Assembly (NCBI GenBank): GCA_900208305.1
Contig: OAPG01000003.1
Span: 1,426,001 to 1,490,000, forward strand
DNA from: Melanopsichium pennsylvanicum
Lineage: Eukaryota > Basidiomycota > Ustilaginomycetes > Ustilaginales
Length of the DNA: 64,000 nucleotides
Reading direction: 5' to 3'
Below, piece after piece: positions 9,159-19,417 of this stretch. The notes beneath the pieces were generated by a model. The model saw nothing but the letters and a program-made list of their open reading frames with translations, was not told where the DNA came from and did no database searches. A program made the translations under genes and the position numbers. Each line of letters begins with the position of its first letter. The first letter of the stretch is position 1.

Positions 9159-10499
9159 ATGGATCTTGAAAAAGAGCCACTACAGTCGACATCGCCCGCC
9201 GAAAGTATTGTAGACATGCCAAGCAGAGGTGTCTTGAACGAGGACCACCTCCACCTTCGCGTCGGTCAGGACAATGGATCTCACCGCGCCAATGGACGAG
9301 CACGCATCTTCTCACGAGGCCTAAAAGGTATCGCCATCCTCCTGGTTGCATTTTTGACGGCCAACGGCTTTTGGGCTCTCTTCCGCCCAGAGCTGTATGG
9401 TCACAATGCCCTGTTCCAACTGAGTGGCCACGATGCCCATCACCGACACAAACTCCCTCATCAACATCATGACCATCCTTATCACCGGCCTCCTCCTCCT
9501 CATCATGGTCCTCCCGGTCATGGTTGTGACCATCCTCCTCCCCCGCCGCATCCACCACACGGCCCATTTTGTCGCGATCACCCGCCTCCCCCTCCTCCTC
9601 ATCATGGCCCTCCTGGTCGTGGCCCTGACCATCCTCCTCCCCCGCCGCATCCACCACACGGCCCGCCTGGTCGCGATCACCCGCCTCCCCCTCCTCCTCA
9701 TCATGGCCCTCCTGGTCGTGGCCCTGACCATCCTCCTCCCCCGCCGCATCCACCACACGGCCCACCTGGTCGCGATCACCCGCCTCCCCCTCCTCCTCAT
9801 CATGGCCCTCCTGGTCGTGGCCCTGACCATCCTCCTCCCCCGCCGCATCCACCACACGGCCCGCCTGGTCGCGATCACCTGCCTCCCCCTCCTCCTCATC
9901 ATGGCCCTCCTGGTCGTGGCTCTGAACACCCACCTCCTCCTCCACCTCACCCGCATCCTCATCCTCCTAAGGGGCCCGGCAAGGTCCAGGAGTGCTTCGA
10001 CCTGCAAGAAGGAGAGACACTCGAATTCGAAGCTCCCCTCGAATGGGCTGGGCAAAGCGTTCAAGTCGCCCCGTCTCTCGCTGGCTCCAGCGTCATCTTC
10101 GTTTGGGATGGAGAGGTTGGCCCTCCTGCCCCTCCTCAACATATTCCTCGTCCAGGATCTCCTCCCCCTCCTCCTCACAGAGAATCAACCGAGAGCCAGG
10201 AAATTGGAGACAAGGACCAAAAGAAGCCCGAAAAGAAGCCCGGGCATGTCCGATATCGAATTCAGATACCTTCCAAGGCTGAGTGGAAAGATGCCGGCAT
10301 CGCTTCTCAAGATCTCAAGATTTGCTCGGTCCGTCGTCCAGACGCTACGGGCATCGACCTCTTCAATGCCAGTGGCATCCCCCCCAGCCATGCCCGTATC
10401 GATCCAGCGTTCCAGAAGCTCGCTCCGCTCTTCAACACTACTGTTCGTCTTCCTGACAAGTATGCACGTGCGCCTATTCGCGCGGGCAGTCTGCCTTGA
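9159..10499 (+). CDS. Single-pass membrane protein with His/Pro-rich 33-residue tandem repeats
   Basis: A 446-aa protein from the ATG at 9159 (MDLEKEPLQ). The upstream frame is open but has no ATG. The order is: a polar N-terminus of about 50 aa, one hydrophobic segment (GLKGIAILLVAFLTANGFWALF, roughly residues 50-72) suggesting a type II signal anchor, a His-rich stretch, then four near-identical 33-residue repeats. Each repeat is built from HHGPPGRGPDHPPPPP and HPPHGPPGRDHPPPPPP. A C-terminal non-repetitive domain of about 170 aa follows, including ECFDLQEGETLEFEAPLEW and SVIFVWDGE. This C-terminal part has a beta-rich look but I do not recognise it. His density suggests metal binding, but that is inference. 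Similar basidiomycete proteins often sit at the cell surface. Confidence 0.7.
   Translation: MDLEKEPLQSTSPAESIVDMPSRGVLNEDHLHLRVGQDNGSHRANGRARIFSRGLKGIAILLVAFLTANGFWALFRPELYGHNALFQLSGHDAHHRHKLPHQHHDHPYHRPPPPHHGPPGHGCDHPPPPPHPPHGPFCRDHPPPPPPHHGPPGRGPDHPPPPPHPPHGPPGRDHPPPPPPHHGPPGRGPDHPPPPPHPPHGPPGRDHPPPPPPHHGPPGRGPDHPPPPPHPPHGPPGRDHLPPPPPHHGPPGRGSEHPPPPPPHPHPHPPKGPGKVQECFDLQEGETLEFEAPLEWAGQSVQVAPSLAGSSVIFVWDGEVGPPAPPQHIPRPGSPPPPPHRESTESQEIGDKDQKKPEKKPGHVRYRIQIPSKAEWKDAGIASQDLKICSVRRPDATGIDLFNASGIPPSHARIDPAFQKLAPLFNTTVRLPDKYARAPIRAGSLP
9501..9935 (+). repeat. 99-bp in-frame tandem repeat (about 4 copies)
   Basis: The unit starting CATCATGGCCC recurs at 9600, 9699, 9798 and 9897, exactly 99 bp apart, with a diverged copy before it starting near 9501. 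Being a multiple of three, it lengthens the protein without changing frame. Copies differ by only a few bases, so the array is young or homogenised. Confidence 0.9.
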
Positions 10500-10791
10500 A
10501 CCAAACCTAAGTTATTGCTAGCTACTCGTACCTCTCTCTCTCGCACCATTCCGAATTGCATGTTTTCTTTCTATCGTTTCTGCTCTTGCTGATGTTGTGC
10601 GCCTATTGTGGTTTTTGAATGCAGTGCTCGCTGGGGTCAGTGAAACCATTCATCGAAGGAGTGGCATGAATAGCACCCTCGGAATTCACAAGCAGATAGG
10701 ACAAAATCCCTGATGGTCGATACTAGGACAAAAGTTGCACCTTGAGTAAGAATACATATACGCACGTCTCAGCCGCCTCGGCAGATAGAGC

Positions 10792-10893
10792 GGTTGCTTC
10801 GTCCAGTGGTAGGATACCTCTTTCGGGAATGACCCGGTCTTCAAAAGAGGCTTAAAATAGAGGTGGTCGCGAGTTCGAATCCCGCAGTGACCC
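10792..10893 (+). tRNA. tRNA-Pro (CGG anticodon) with 30-nt intron
   Basis: The sequence folds as a cloverleaf. The acceptor stem is GGTTGCT (10792-10798) with AGTGACC (10886-10892), including two G-T wobbles. The D arm is GTCC-AGTGGTA-GGAT. The anticodon stem CCTCT (10817-10821) pairs with AGAGG (10859-10863), around the loop TTCGGG...T with anticodon CGG at 10824-10826. The variable loop is TGGTC, and the T arm is GCGAG-TTCGAAT-CCCGC with one A-C mismatch. The discriminator is C at 10893. The intron is 10828-10857, directly 3' of position 37 as in eukaryotic nuclear tRNAs; its CCCG can pair with the anticodon CGGG, as expected of a bulge-helix-bulge splicing substrate. Internal A and B boxes are present (TGGTAGGAT region and GTTCGAATC). 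It decodes CCG. Confidence 0.88.
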
Positions 10894-10902
10894 TCACTCC
10901 CA

Positions 10903-10907
10903 TTTTT
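10903..10907 (+). terminator. RNA polymerase III terminator of tRNA-Pro
   Basis: A run of five T residues starting 10 bases after the tRNA 3' end, with a second T run near 10913-10917, as expected for Pol III termination. Confidence 0.7.
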
Positions 10908-11297
10908 ACCACTTTTTAACGTTCACACATGCGGAACACGAATCGAAGGGATCTTCAATCTGAATCAAGATCGATCGAGAAACGGCGGAGTTATGCTAGA
11001 TTCAAATTGTTGATATGGCGGTCTACGGCACTGTACAGTAATTTAAATTTACAGTACAGCAACTGTATTTTGGCATCACACGCAGCCATCGCGACGGTCA
11101 ACGGGCGGGACGCCGTCCGGTCGTGCTGATGGTGTGGAGGTTTACGCTGCTCTCGAAAGCGGTGGGGAAGACCAACATCACCCCTGATAGCGAGTGTCTG
11201 TCGATTCATCATCACATCCTTTCACTAGCACCTTTTCCAAACAGCGCCAGCTAGTGCGACCCTTGAACCTATCAATTTTTTTACTGCTTCAGTCAAC
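10908..11297. other. Intergenic spacer with palindrome
   Basis: Region between the tRNA gene and the FUN14 gene. The only notable content is the AT-rich near-palindrome at 11031-11059, described separately. No gene is seen. Confidence 0.5.
11031..11059. repeat. AT-rich near-palindrome (CTGTACAGTAA / TTTACAGTACAG)
   Basis: Two arms, CTGTACAGTAATTT and AATTTACAGTACAG, form an inverted repeat with few mismatches. It belongs to a family of similar motifs seen in other spacers of this window (near 16621, 26026, 41518 and 42435). Confidence 0.7.
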
Positions 11298-12164
11298 ATG
11301 AACGCTTTTCCGATGATGCGCTTAGTACCACAAGCATGCCGGGTAAGTATGACGAAGTGCTATGAAGCGCATTGCATATGGTTATAGCTTGCTCGCTGAC
11401 CACTTTTTCTTTTCCCCTTTTCCTCTCCTCACTTTACGCTCTTTCACTGGTAGGCTGCATCCACGGCTGAAGCAAGACTTGGTCTTAGCATGGCCCGCAT
11501 GCCTCAACAGATCCGCACCTACTATGGCAAACGCATTGACCCACGAACCCGCTTCTTCGACACCGCCTCTCGCGCCGCTCGACCTCGTATTGTAGCTGCC
11601 TCTGCCTCTTCATCATCCTCTGGCTCTACCGCGCACATGGGGTTGATGCTCGCAGGTGGATCTTTCATCGCTGCAGCCGGCCTATCTGCTTTCACTTCAG
11701 CTTCGGTTCAATGCGAATCAGCCCGACCCTATGCCAACCCCTCAGCCTCCACCGCCCCAGTCTCAGTCTCCACCAAAGACAACAACACCACCACCATTTC
11801 CACCGAACCTCAAAGCATCATCAACGTCTATCAGCTCTCCTTTGGCACCATCTGCGGTGTGTGTGCAGGAGTCTTTATCAAAAAAGGTTTGAAACTTATC
11901 GCTTTCCTCCTCGGTGGATGCTACATCTTATTGCAGTACCTGAACAGTCAGAAGCTGGTCCAGGTGAATTGGTCCGCGATCAACTCGAAATATGATAAGC
12001 TCGTGGGAAGCGCAGCAGGTCCAGAAACAGCAAGCAATGTGAGAGGATACAGTGGTAGCACCCTGCAGAGGATCTGGAACAGAACCACCAACTTCCTCAT
12101 GGCTGACTTCCAGCCCAGGGCTACCTTCATGGCCGGTCTCGTACTCGGTCTTCGTCTCGGATGA
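11298..12164 (+). CDS. FUN14-domain mitochondrial membrane protein
   Basis: Two exons, 11298-11342 and 11454-12164, give 251 aa. The intron 11343-11453 begins GTAAGT and ends GGTAG. Exon 1 encodes MNAFPMMRLVPQACR, and exon 2 continues AASTAEARLGLSMARM. Together they give a basic, amphipathic, mitochondrial-type presequence. A hydrophobic segment (GLMLAGGSFIAAAGLSAF) follows, then a Ser/Thr-rich stretch. The FUN14 domain comes next: INVYQLSFGTICGVCAGVFIKKG, then a membrane segment LIAFLLGGCYILLQYL and VNWSAINSKYDKL, closing with a final helix FMAGLVLGLRLG. FUN14 proteins are outer-membrane proteins; animal FUNDC1 is a mitophagy receptor. No clear LC3-interacting Y/W-x-x-L motif stands out near the N-terminus, so a mitophagy role is not shown. 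Confidence 0.85.
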
Positions 12165-12692
12165 GCTGAATTGGCCCGCCTGAAGACAAAGTTTGATGTA
12201 TCTTGTTTTCCTCAATCACCAATCGAACGAATCACAAGTTTCATACAGTCTCTCTTCCTTGTTCAAGTCATGCATGGAGCGTAATTAATCGTGTAAAAAC
12301 TTGTGAGACCGAACGGCGGTGTGCCGACCGGACAATGACACCAGCGACGAGATCAGAGCACGAATAAGACATGTCAAGCTCGAAGTAGACAAGGGCAGCA
12401 GGCGGATTGTAGCATGAGCTGCTGATTCCAGAAACCTGGATCGCGGCCCTACGTCTGGCGGCGAGTTGAGCGGGCATGTCAGTATTTCGCGTGCGAATAA
12501 AAATGCTTGGTTGGAAGAGAAAAAAGAAAAGTGGGGTTATGAAAAAGAAAGACACACTCCGCATTTTCAGAATTCTTCTCAACCAACCAGAAAATGTCGA
12601 GAGACGACAATCTTTCCCACCTTTGAACCCTTGCCATCACCCAACTGCACCATCTCCCTCCAGCTAGTCAAGCACCCCTGTAGGCTATCAAT
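12165..12692. other. Intergenic spacer
   Basis: Region between FUN14 and dihydroorotase, both on the plus strand. It holds the 3' UTR of the first and the promoter of the second; the last 100 bases before 12693 are C/T-rich, typical of fungal 5' UTRs. No other gene is seen. Confidence 0.5.
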
Positions 12693-13987
12693 ATGTCGGC
12701 TCAAGAGCTCATCATCCCCTCACCGGCGGATTTCCACGTTCATCTGCGGCAAGGCAAGATGTCGGAACTTGTCACACCGCACGTCGCTGAAGGTGGTGTT
12801 CGTCTCGCATACGTCATGCCCAATCTCGTCCCCCCTATCACCTCAGCTCAACAAGCGATCGAATACATCGACTGCCTCAAAGCGCTGGCACCTGAAACCA
12901 AGTTTATCGGAACGCTTTACCTTTCTCCGGCGCTCACTCCTGCCGAGATCGCCAAAGCCGCCCAATCCAGCGTTCGTGGAGTCAAATCATACCCTCGCGG
13001 AGTCACCACCAACTCAGACTCTGGCATCGAAGACTACGAAACGTACTATCCCATCTTTGAGGAAATGCAGAAACACAACATGGTCCTAAACCTCCACGGA
13101 GAGGTGCCAAGCAACGCCGATGCGGGTATCTGTGTCTTGAATGCGGAAGAAAAGTTCTTGACGCATCTGTTCAAGATCCACAAACAGTTCCCTAAGCTCA
13201 AGATTGTGTTGGAACATGCGACGACCAGAAAGGCCGTGGAAGCGGTCAAGGAGTGTGGAGAGACAGTGGGATGCACGATCACGCCGCATCATCTGGAGCT
13301 GATTGTGGATGATTGGGCCGGAAAGCCGCTCAACTTTTGCAAGCCTGTGGCCAAGTATCCTGATGACAGGCAGGCATTGCGGGACGTCATCCGAGAAGGT
13401 GGGTAGACCGTAGACCACAGATCCGATCGTGACTGGAATGTGAGACTGACTTCGACTTCCCTTCTCACTTTTTTCCTTATGCTTTTGCTTTTTCAACATC
13501 CTTGTCAAACGTTTCGTTCGCAACAGGTCATCCTCGATTCTTCCTCGGCTCAGACTCAGCTCCTCATCCTCTCGCCAACAAGTACCCATCCGCAGTGACC
13601 CACGGTGCACCTGGAATTAAGGCCTCGTCCACTGGATCCGATGACCTAGAACCTACCGGAGTCGTCTCCTGCGGTTGTGCCGCTGGTGTCTACACATCCT
13701 CCGTCCTCGTGCCCCTTTGCGCGACCCTCTTGGAAGGATTTGGTGCGCTTGACCAGCTTGCCAACTATGTCAGCCTTAATGGAAGGAAATTCTACGGCTA
13801 CGACGATGAAGCCGAAATGTCCCAGGGTAGCGTCAAGATTCGTAGGACGGATGACAAGTCGGCGACGGTCCCTGCGGTATACGTACACCCCCAGTACAAG
13901 GACGTTTCTGATTCGGACGCAGGCAAGGTTCAAGTGGTACCGTTCTTGGCTGGCAAGAGATTGGGCTGGGAGATTGTACAAGCCTGA
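12693..13987 (+). CDS. pyr3: Dihydroorotase (pyrimidine biosynthesis)
   Basis: Two exons, 12693-13398 and 13527-13987, give 388 aa. The intron (13399-13526) starts GTGGGT, ends CAACAG and splits a Gly codon. The enzyme cyclises N-carbamoyl-L-aspartate to dihydroorotate, the third step of de novo UMP synthesis in the cytosol. Metal ligands of the class II (bacterial PyrC/yeast Ura4) type are all visible: H15 and H17 in DFHVHLR, the lysine expected to be carboxylated at K98 (GVKSYPRG), H135 (LNLHGE), H175 (LEHATT) and D245 (FLGSDSAPH). YVMPNLVPP is the usual substrate-loop neighbour. Length is normal for the family. PYR3 is the known name of the Ustilago maydis dihydroorotase gene, so the symbol is used by family and taxonomic match. 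Confidence 0.95.
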
Positions 13988-16900
13988 TCGACGCTCGAAT
14001 ATCAGACGATTCGGACATACGTGCCTGTTTCTTGAACCCCACAAACAGTAGTGAAGGCCAGCTTACCACGTCTGCATCTGCGAACGATCATTGTGCCTGC
14101 GTGCGTGTGTGTGGTTGGAAAGCTTTCAGGTAGAACGCGGAAATCGCCAGCAAATGCTGTCATCAGAGTTGAGCGATGTTGGCCTTATTGTTATCAGAAA
14201 AGGAATTCACGGCGGTGATGGTTCCTTTTCGACGCTCGTTTAGACTTTTGTTCGACCTGCGAGGAAATGACCGAGTGAATCAAAGTGGATTGCCTTGCCA
14301 AGAAAAGTGCAAGGATGAAAGACCTCATTTATCGGTTGTGTGACTTCGGGTGAGGGTGCTCCAGGCATATAAAAATATGCGCCGCCCCACTGTACGGCGG
14401 ATTAATTTACGACCTGCGTCAAATAATGAATTGGTACCACGCAGGATGCAGGCAGGCGCAAACGATGGGCCGTAGAGAAATACCACATCATAGTCTTTTG
14501 GCGGTTCTCGTCGGACTTCACTTATTGAGCCTGATGCATGATCAGCTTATCCGGCGATAGTGATTCGAAGGTGAGATGTCGAGAGGTCCGGCTGTTTTGC
14601 GATGGTAATGATGGTGATAGACTCAAAGCAAAGAATATACTGTGGTAGTGCTAACACGATGACACGTGGAGAGGTATCAGCGGAAATGTCTTCACATGGT
14701 AGGAGGTTCGAAATCAAGCGACGAGATCGATACTGATGGAGCTTGTTGCTCGCCTCATCCTCAATGCTTGAATCAGGACGGCTGATCCGTGCCAGTCAGT
14801 CTTCTATTGTGTAGCGATCCCGACGGTACCCACTCACTCGCCTTGTGCATGCGCCGGGACGATTTCAGTATTTTCTCGACTGTGGAACACATCCGAACTA
14901 ATCGCACTTGCTTTTCCTCAAAGATCACGTTTAGGAACGCCAGAATGCCAAGATTTTAAAGCTTAAACCTCCTGCATCAAGTCCCACCATTCAACTAAGA
15001 GTTTGCTGTAACTTCGAGGTGAGATAGTGACACACACTTTTGCTCGCGCTGAGGAGAGATCAGATTGGCCCAAACGCAACAAATTGCCGCAAGTTGCTCA
15101 GCAGTCCCCGCAAACAGGCAGGTGCAATTGTATGGTGGTGTGATGAGCAGAGATGCAGCAGCGACCCCGATTGCAATTTTGTAATGCTGAACAGCATCAG
15201 ATTACAGTAGAAAGCCGGGCGATTTCCGATATACGATATACAGGAATTAGCTACAAAGCCTGATGTGAAGTGTGGCTTGATGCCGCTCGACTCCCAAACC
15301 ATTAGTCTCTGCTGATCTGGCTGAGGCGCGAGTACAAGCAAGCTCGAAATCGATGTCAAGTCACGCCGTAGAGTTTTTCAACGTGGGGTTTGTTGTTCTT
15401 TGAGCTTTTGGGGTCAAAAAAAAAAAATTGACCGGTGGAAAGGAGGCTTTGTTTGACTATCCAGCAATGCAGTACTGTATGTACCTAGAATGCAAAGAAG
15501 CGATACGGGCTAATTGAGATGCTGCAAATGGAAGGGGTCGCTGTCAGTTCTCCTATTTGTGCGAAAATGTCTCGGAAGAGTGTCCGTTGCAATACAGCTT
15601 GTTCATTGTATCCTTGCTTTCATCTCTGCTCGAAACGATGTGCGTGAAGACAAGAAGAGTCCTCGGAAGCGCTGACATTTCCGATGCTTTGCAAGCAAGT
15701 AATCTCTCCTGCCAGCCTGGACTTGGTGAAAACATGTCACGGAAGCGTGTCATGTATGATAGTTTCAAGAGGCTCATCAGTGATGAGGGAGCTTGAGCTT
15801 GATTCCTCTCGGACTCAGATCGGAGCTTCGAAGTGCATTCGAGCACGAATTAGGGCCACGCAGTAACGACGCTTGCCACGTTCTGCGAAATGCGAGAAGT
15901 GAGGTCGAGGATCTGTGGATGGGATTTTCAGTCCTAGACTCACTCAAGGCTGGAAAACCTGTTTGAGCCGCGCTGACCGCCACAATGACCTAGGTCGGAC
16001 GGTCCGAGAAGCCCTCGCAGGTGCAATATAGCGCCTTTCTCTCAGTCTAGGTGCTGTGCGTGGCTACAAAAAGCTGATCTAGGCGATGTATCACGGGGCG
16101 GAAGCTACCAAAGCAAAACGAAGGAAGCATTTGGAATCTTACGACTTCATTAGAGCTCTGCAAGCTGCGGCAGGATCTCTCATTTCCCAAGTGCAGTTCA
16201 GCAGAAGCAAGACAAGACGAGCTTTGCTGTTGCGCTTGCACTCTACACAGAATTTGATAATTCTCACGGCTGAAGACGAAAGACGGATACGACCGTCGTC
16301 ATTGCCAATGCTTCTTTGCGCTTGCATAATTCGCCGGTCAGATAAGATTGGACTTCAAGCTCATCATTCCCGCAGATTCAAGGCCAGATGGCTCAGCCAT
16401 GCGCGTCTTTTCAGAACTCCTTCCGCTCAGAATAACCGGCTCCTAGAGCGTGGGAAAGTTTGTCTTCATTCTCGATACAAACCCAAGCTCAGCATGTGTA
16501 GGGACATCCGACATTCACTCATCAAATCGATAGCAGTCATGGCTGCTGCCTATCTTTTACCTTTTTTTGGTCTGTCAGGCACGTTATGTTGCTGTACTGT
16601 CTCATGATGGATGCGCATCGCCTGTACAATACAGTAATTTTTACGTTCATTGACGACCGTCGTCACACGTCTGATGCACAATCGTCCAATGGCGAAAAGT
16701 GCCTGTCTCTATCCATAGCTATTCTTGGAATTTGACCGAGGCTTGTCGGTCATAACGAAGCTTTTGGCGGGACAAACAAAACACATATAGTATGCTACGG
16801 TACTTGCTACCCGCTGTCGAAGCAAACCTCAAATGTCAATCGCTTAGCTTGCAGTGCAGCAAATGAAGTCGAGTCCGATTGTTTCTTCCTCCGTCTGTCC

Positions 16901-17417
16901 TTTTCTGGAGACCCGGGAAACCACTGAGTAGACAAAGACTGCTTCCGTTTATGAGTTGAAAAAAACAACGCCATCATCCTTCAAGCTTGTAAATGTCACA
17001 CGGACCAGAGATTTGCGGCATGGCGGAAGTTAGTCATTCCATTGCGGATGCGCCGAAGCTCTAGTGTAAAAGAAGCAGTAAAAGTCTTGTGGATGAAAGA
17101 CACAGAACACATCAGATCTGTACAAGGGGGTTGTCAGCGTAGATGGGACACAGAAGGCTGAGCATCATGATATGCACAGCTTGCCCCTTTATTCGACTTA
17201 TAAGCACACAAGAGTTCATGTTTGCTTCGAGCCCCTTTGAACTTTCACGACTCCGCGTCCACTCCTCATTCCTGGCTCACACCAATATTTATCAGCACAT
17301 CCATTGGGTACGCCCGCTCTTCTCGATAGACTTGGGGTTACGAGGCAAGAGCTACGGCCTTTGCCCTGTTTGCGTTTTACCCTCGCAACCCACTGGTGCG
17401 GTACCAAGGTCAACACC
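13988..17417. other. 3.4-kb spacer, probably long upstream region of the forkhead gene
   Basis: No open frame here has the composition, length or motifs of a real gene; the longest plus-strand frame (16086-16607) lacks any recognisable feature. Present are a short inverted repeat with A-rich loop near 14366-14384 (GCATAT/ATATGC), a poly-A run near 15417-15427, and one copy of the CTGTACAATACAGTAATTT motif at 16622. A long non-coding upstream region is common for regulators, so this may be promoter plus 5' UTR of the forkhead gene. Confidence 0.5.
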
Positions 17418-18878
17418 ATGTATTTGTCCCATCCGCGCGATCTGATCTCCTCGATGTCGTCAGGATGTTCTAGAAATACCGCGCTGCTGCCTCATCCCGA
17501 CCATCTAGCACAGCTCTTGTCGCCCAAGAGTGATTGGCACACGCCAAACCGTCAGTCGACCAAGGTCCCTGCGGCTTGTTCATCGCCAGTGTCCGACCAA
17601 GCATACACTCGACTATCCGACTCCTCTTCTATCTCAACATCCTATGCGCATAACCGAATGGAACGCACAACGTTGTGCTTGGACTACAACAAGACCGGAG
17701 GAATCCCGAGGGCAGTGTCGAGTTCCCACACCCATTCCGTGTCTCGGCTGTTCCGATCGCAGCACTTTCGAAAGGTGTGGGAGGAACTGGATGCGGGCAA
17801 CCCCAACGTACGACCGCAACATCCGTACACGGAGCTCATCAAGCTGTGCATCCTCAAACGACCCGAGGGCAAGCTCACTCTCAACCAGCTGTATCGAGAC
17901 CTCGAGGACAAATTTCCTTTCTTTGATGCCTCAGCAAACGGTAAGGGCTGGAAGGTAAGCACATTGTACAAGCTTTGATCGAGCATCCATTCTGGTCAAG
18001 CATTGTACTGACTAACAAGCTTGTATTTGCCTCGACAGAACACGCTGCGACACAATCTTTCGACTCAGCCGTATTTCATCAAGCTTGATCGTGAGCACGG
18101 TCAGTCGGGCAAAGGACATTATTGGGCATATTGTCCTGACCTTGAAAAGCCCACCTCTTTAGCTCAAAGCTCAGTCGTTCAACTATCAGCCTTGTGGCCC
18201 CCAACCGTCAGCACAGCTTCCGTTCCGGCGGAAAATTCAGCGCGCAAACACTGTAGCGCGAACGAATTCCCACTTAATCCATCAAGGTCGTGTTCACTTG
18301 GCGCAGACTTGAAAGTGTCGACAAGCTTTGAAGGGTACAATTTGGGCCAAAACCTTGACGAGATACCCCGCATCTATTGCAATTGTTTAAATGCAAACCC
18401 TCAGGATGAGATGTTGCAAGACTCGCCTGTATTGGTTCACATACGACGCCGCCTCTCCAGTCCAGTCCGCCGTGACCCGTATAGCCTGGTTCATCAGCAC
18501 AAACGTGACCCGCCCATTTCGAGAATGCGCTCAGCAACCGTTTCCACCATCTCTCCCTTACTCTCGCTCGAGTCTTCGACGTCTTGTTTTTCAAGAGAAG
18601 GAGACAGACGCAGATCGTATTCCATTTGGCCCCATACCTCCACTTCATTTTCGCCAACAGTCTCATCGTCGGACGTTGTGATTGAAGAAAAGCAGCTAAG
18701 TCGAAACCATTTTCCTACTTTACCTCATCTACCAGATATCCATCATTTGCAGTCGCACAGAAAGAGTTTGGGAGATTGGTATCTTTCTAACCCGATTTCG
18801 ACGAGACGCAAGAGCTTGATGGATTCGTCGATTGGTGTGCGTTCTCGCGCTTCGCCGTATTCATTTTCGCTAAGTTAG
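17418..18878 (+). CDS. fox1: Forkhead (winged-helix) transcription factor
   Basis: Two exons, 17418-17954 and 18039-18878, give 458 aa. The intron 17955-18038 (GTAAGC...GACAG, with a CTGACTAAC branch-site-like motif) lies inside the DNA-binding domain. The forkhead domain runs from about residue 134 to 210: HPYTELIKLCILKRPEGKLT, LNQLYRDLEDKFPFF, then the recognition helix region GKGWKNTLRHNLSTQPYFIK and the wing GQSGKGHYWAYCPD. The remainder is Ser-rich and disordered, with the C-terminal half likely regulatory. The start is the ATG at 17418 in good context (ACACCATG); the frame is open upstream without an ATG. It should act in the nucleus. The symbol is tentative: U. maydis Fox1 is a forkhead regulator needed in plant infection, and I recall its locus number being close to that of fuz7, which matches the neighbourhood here. 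Another forkhead paralogue is possible. Confidence 0.8.
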
Positions 18879-19417
18879 CAGGCAAGCAAGTGAGCAAAAA
18901 TTATAAAACCGCACAGGTTAAGTTTAAATCCCAAATCTCTTTCATCAGGTGCATAGATATGACTTCTTGCAAGCCTTGGTAGATCACAACATGAGCACAA
19001 AGCGAAATAGTAACTAATTCTTATCGGACAATTCACTCGATCCCAACAAACTTGACATCTGTTCTTTAAGCTCTTCCGGGTTTGTGTCGCGCTCTTCTCT
19101 CTCTCTCTTTCTCTTTCTCTTTCTCTTTCTCTTTCTCTTCAACAAAGTCTGATCTGTAACCGTGGCAACTCTATTCTCATTCAACATGTTCGGTTCATTT
19201 TTTAAGCTGCAAAGCCTTATATCGGTATGCATCCTCATCTCACACCTTTCTTTCACGACAAACAAGTATCGCTACATCAATTGGGACCTCGAAAGAGAAA
19301 AAAAAATACCAAAAAAACCATGACATTGAATGGAAAACAGTGCAAAGTTACATCTCGAAATGTAATATAGATGCGCACTTTTCAAAATATATATAAAAAA
19401 CGGGGTTTCGAATCGAT
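18879..19417. other. Convergent spacer with TTTCTC microsatellite
   Basis: Region between the 3' ends of the forkhead gene (+) and the large coiled-coil gene (-). It contains a pyrimidine-rich TTTCTC-type repeat at about 19098-19140. No gene is seen. Confidence 0.6.

Noticed and set aside
9157..10521. Long open frames on the opposite strand and in a second plus-strand frame across the His/Pro-repeat gene
   Set aside because: They arise because the 99-bp unit has no stops in these frames; their translations are low-complexity mirror images and have no sensible start or domain. The frame with the membrane anchor and non-repetitive C-terminal domain is the plausible one.
16086..16607. Plus-strand 173-codon open frame in the spacer before the forkhead gene
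   Set aside because: No recognisable motif, irregular composition, and several short frames of similar size overlap on both strands.
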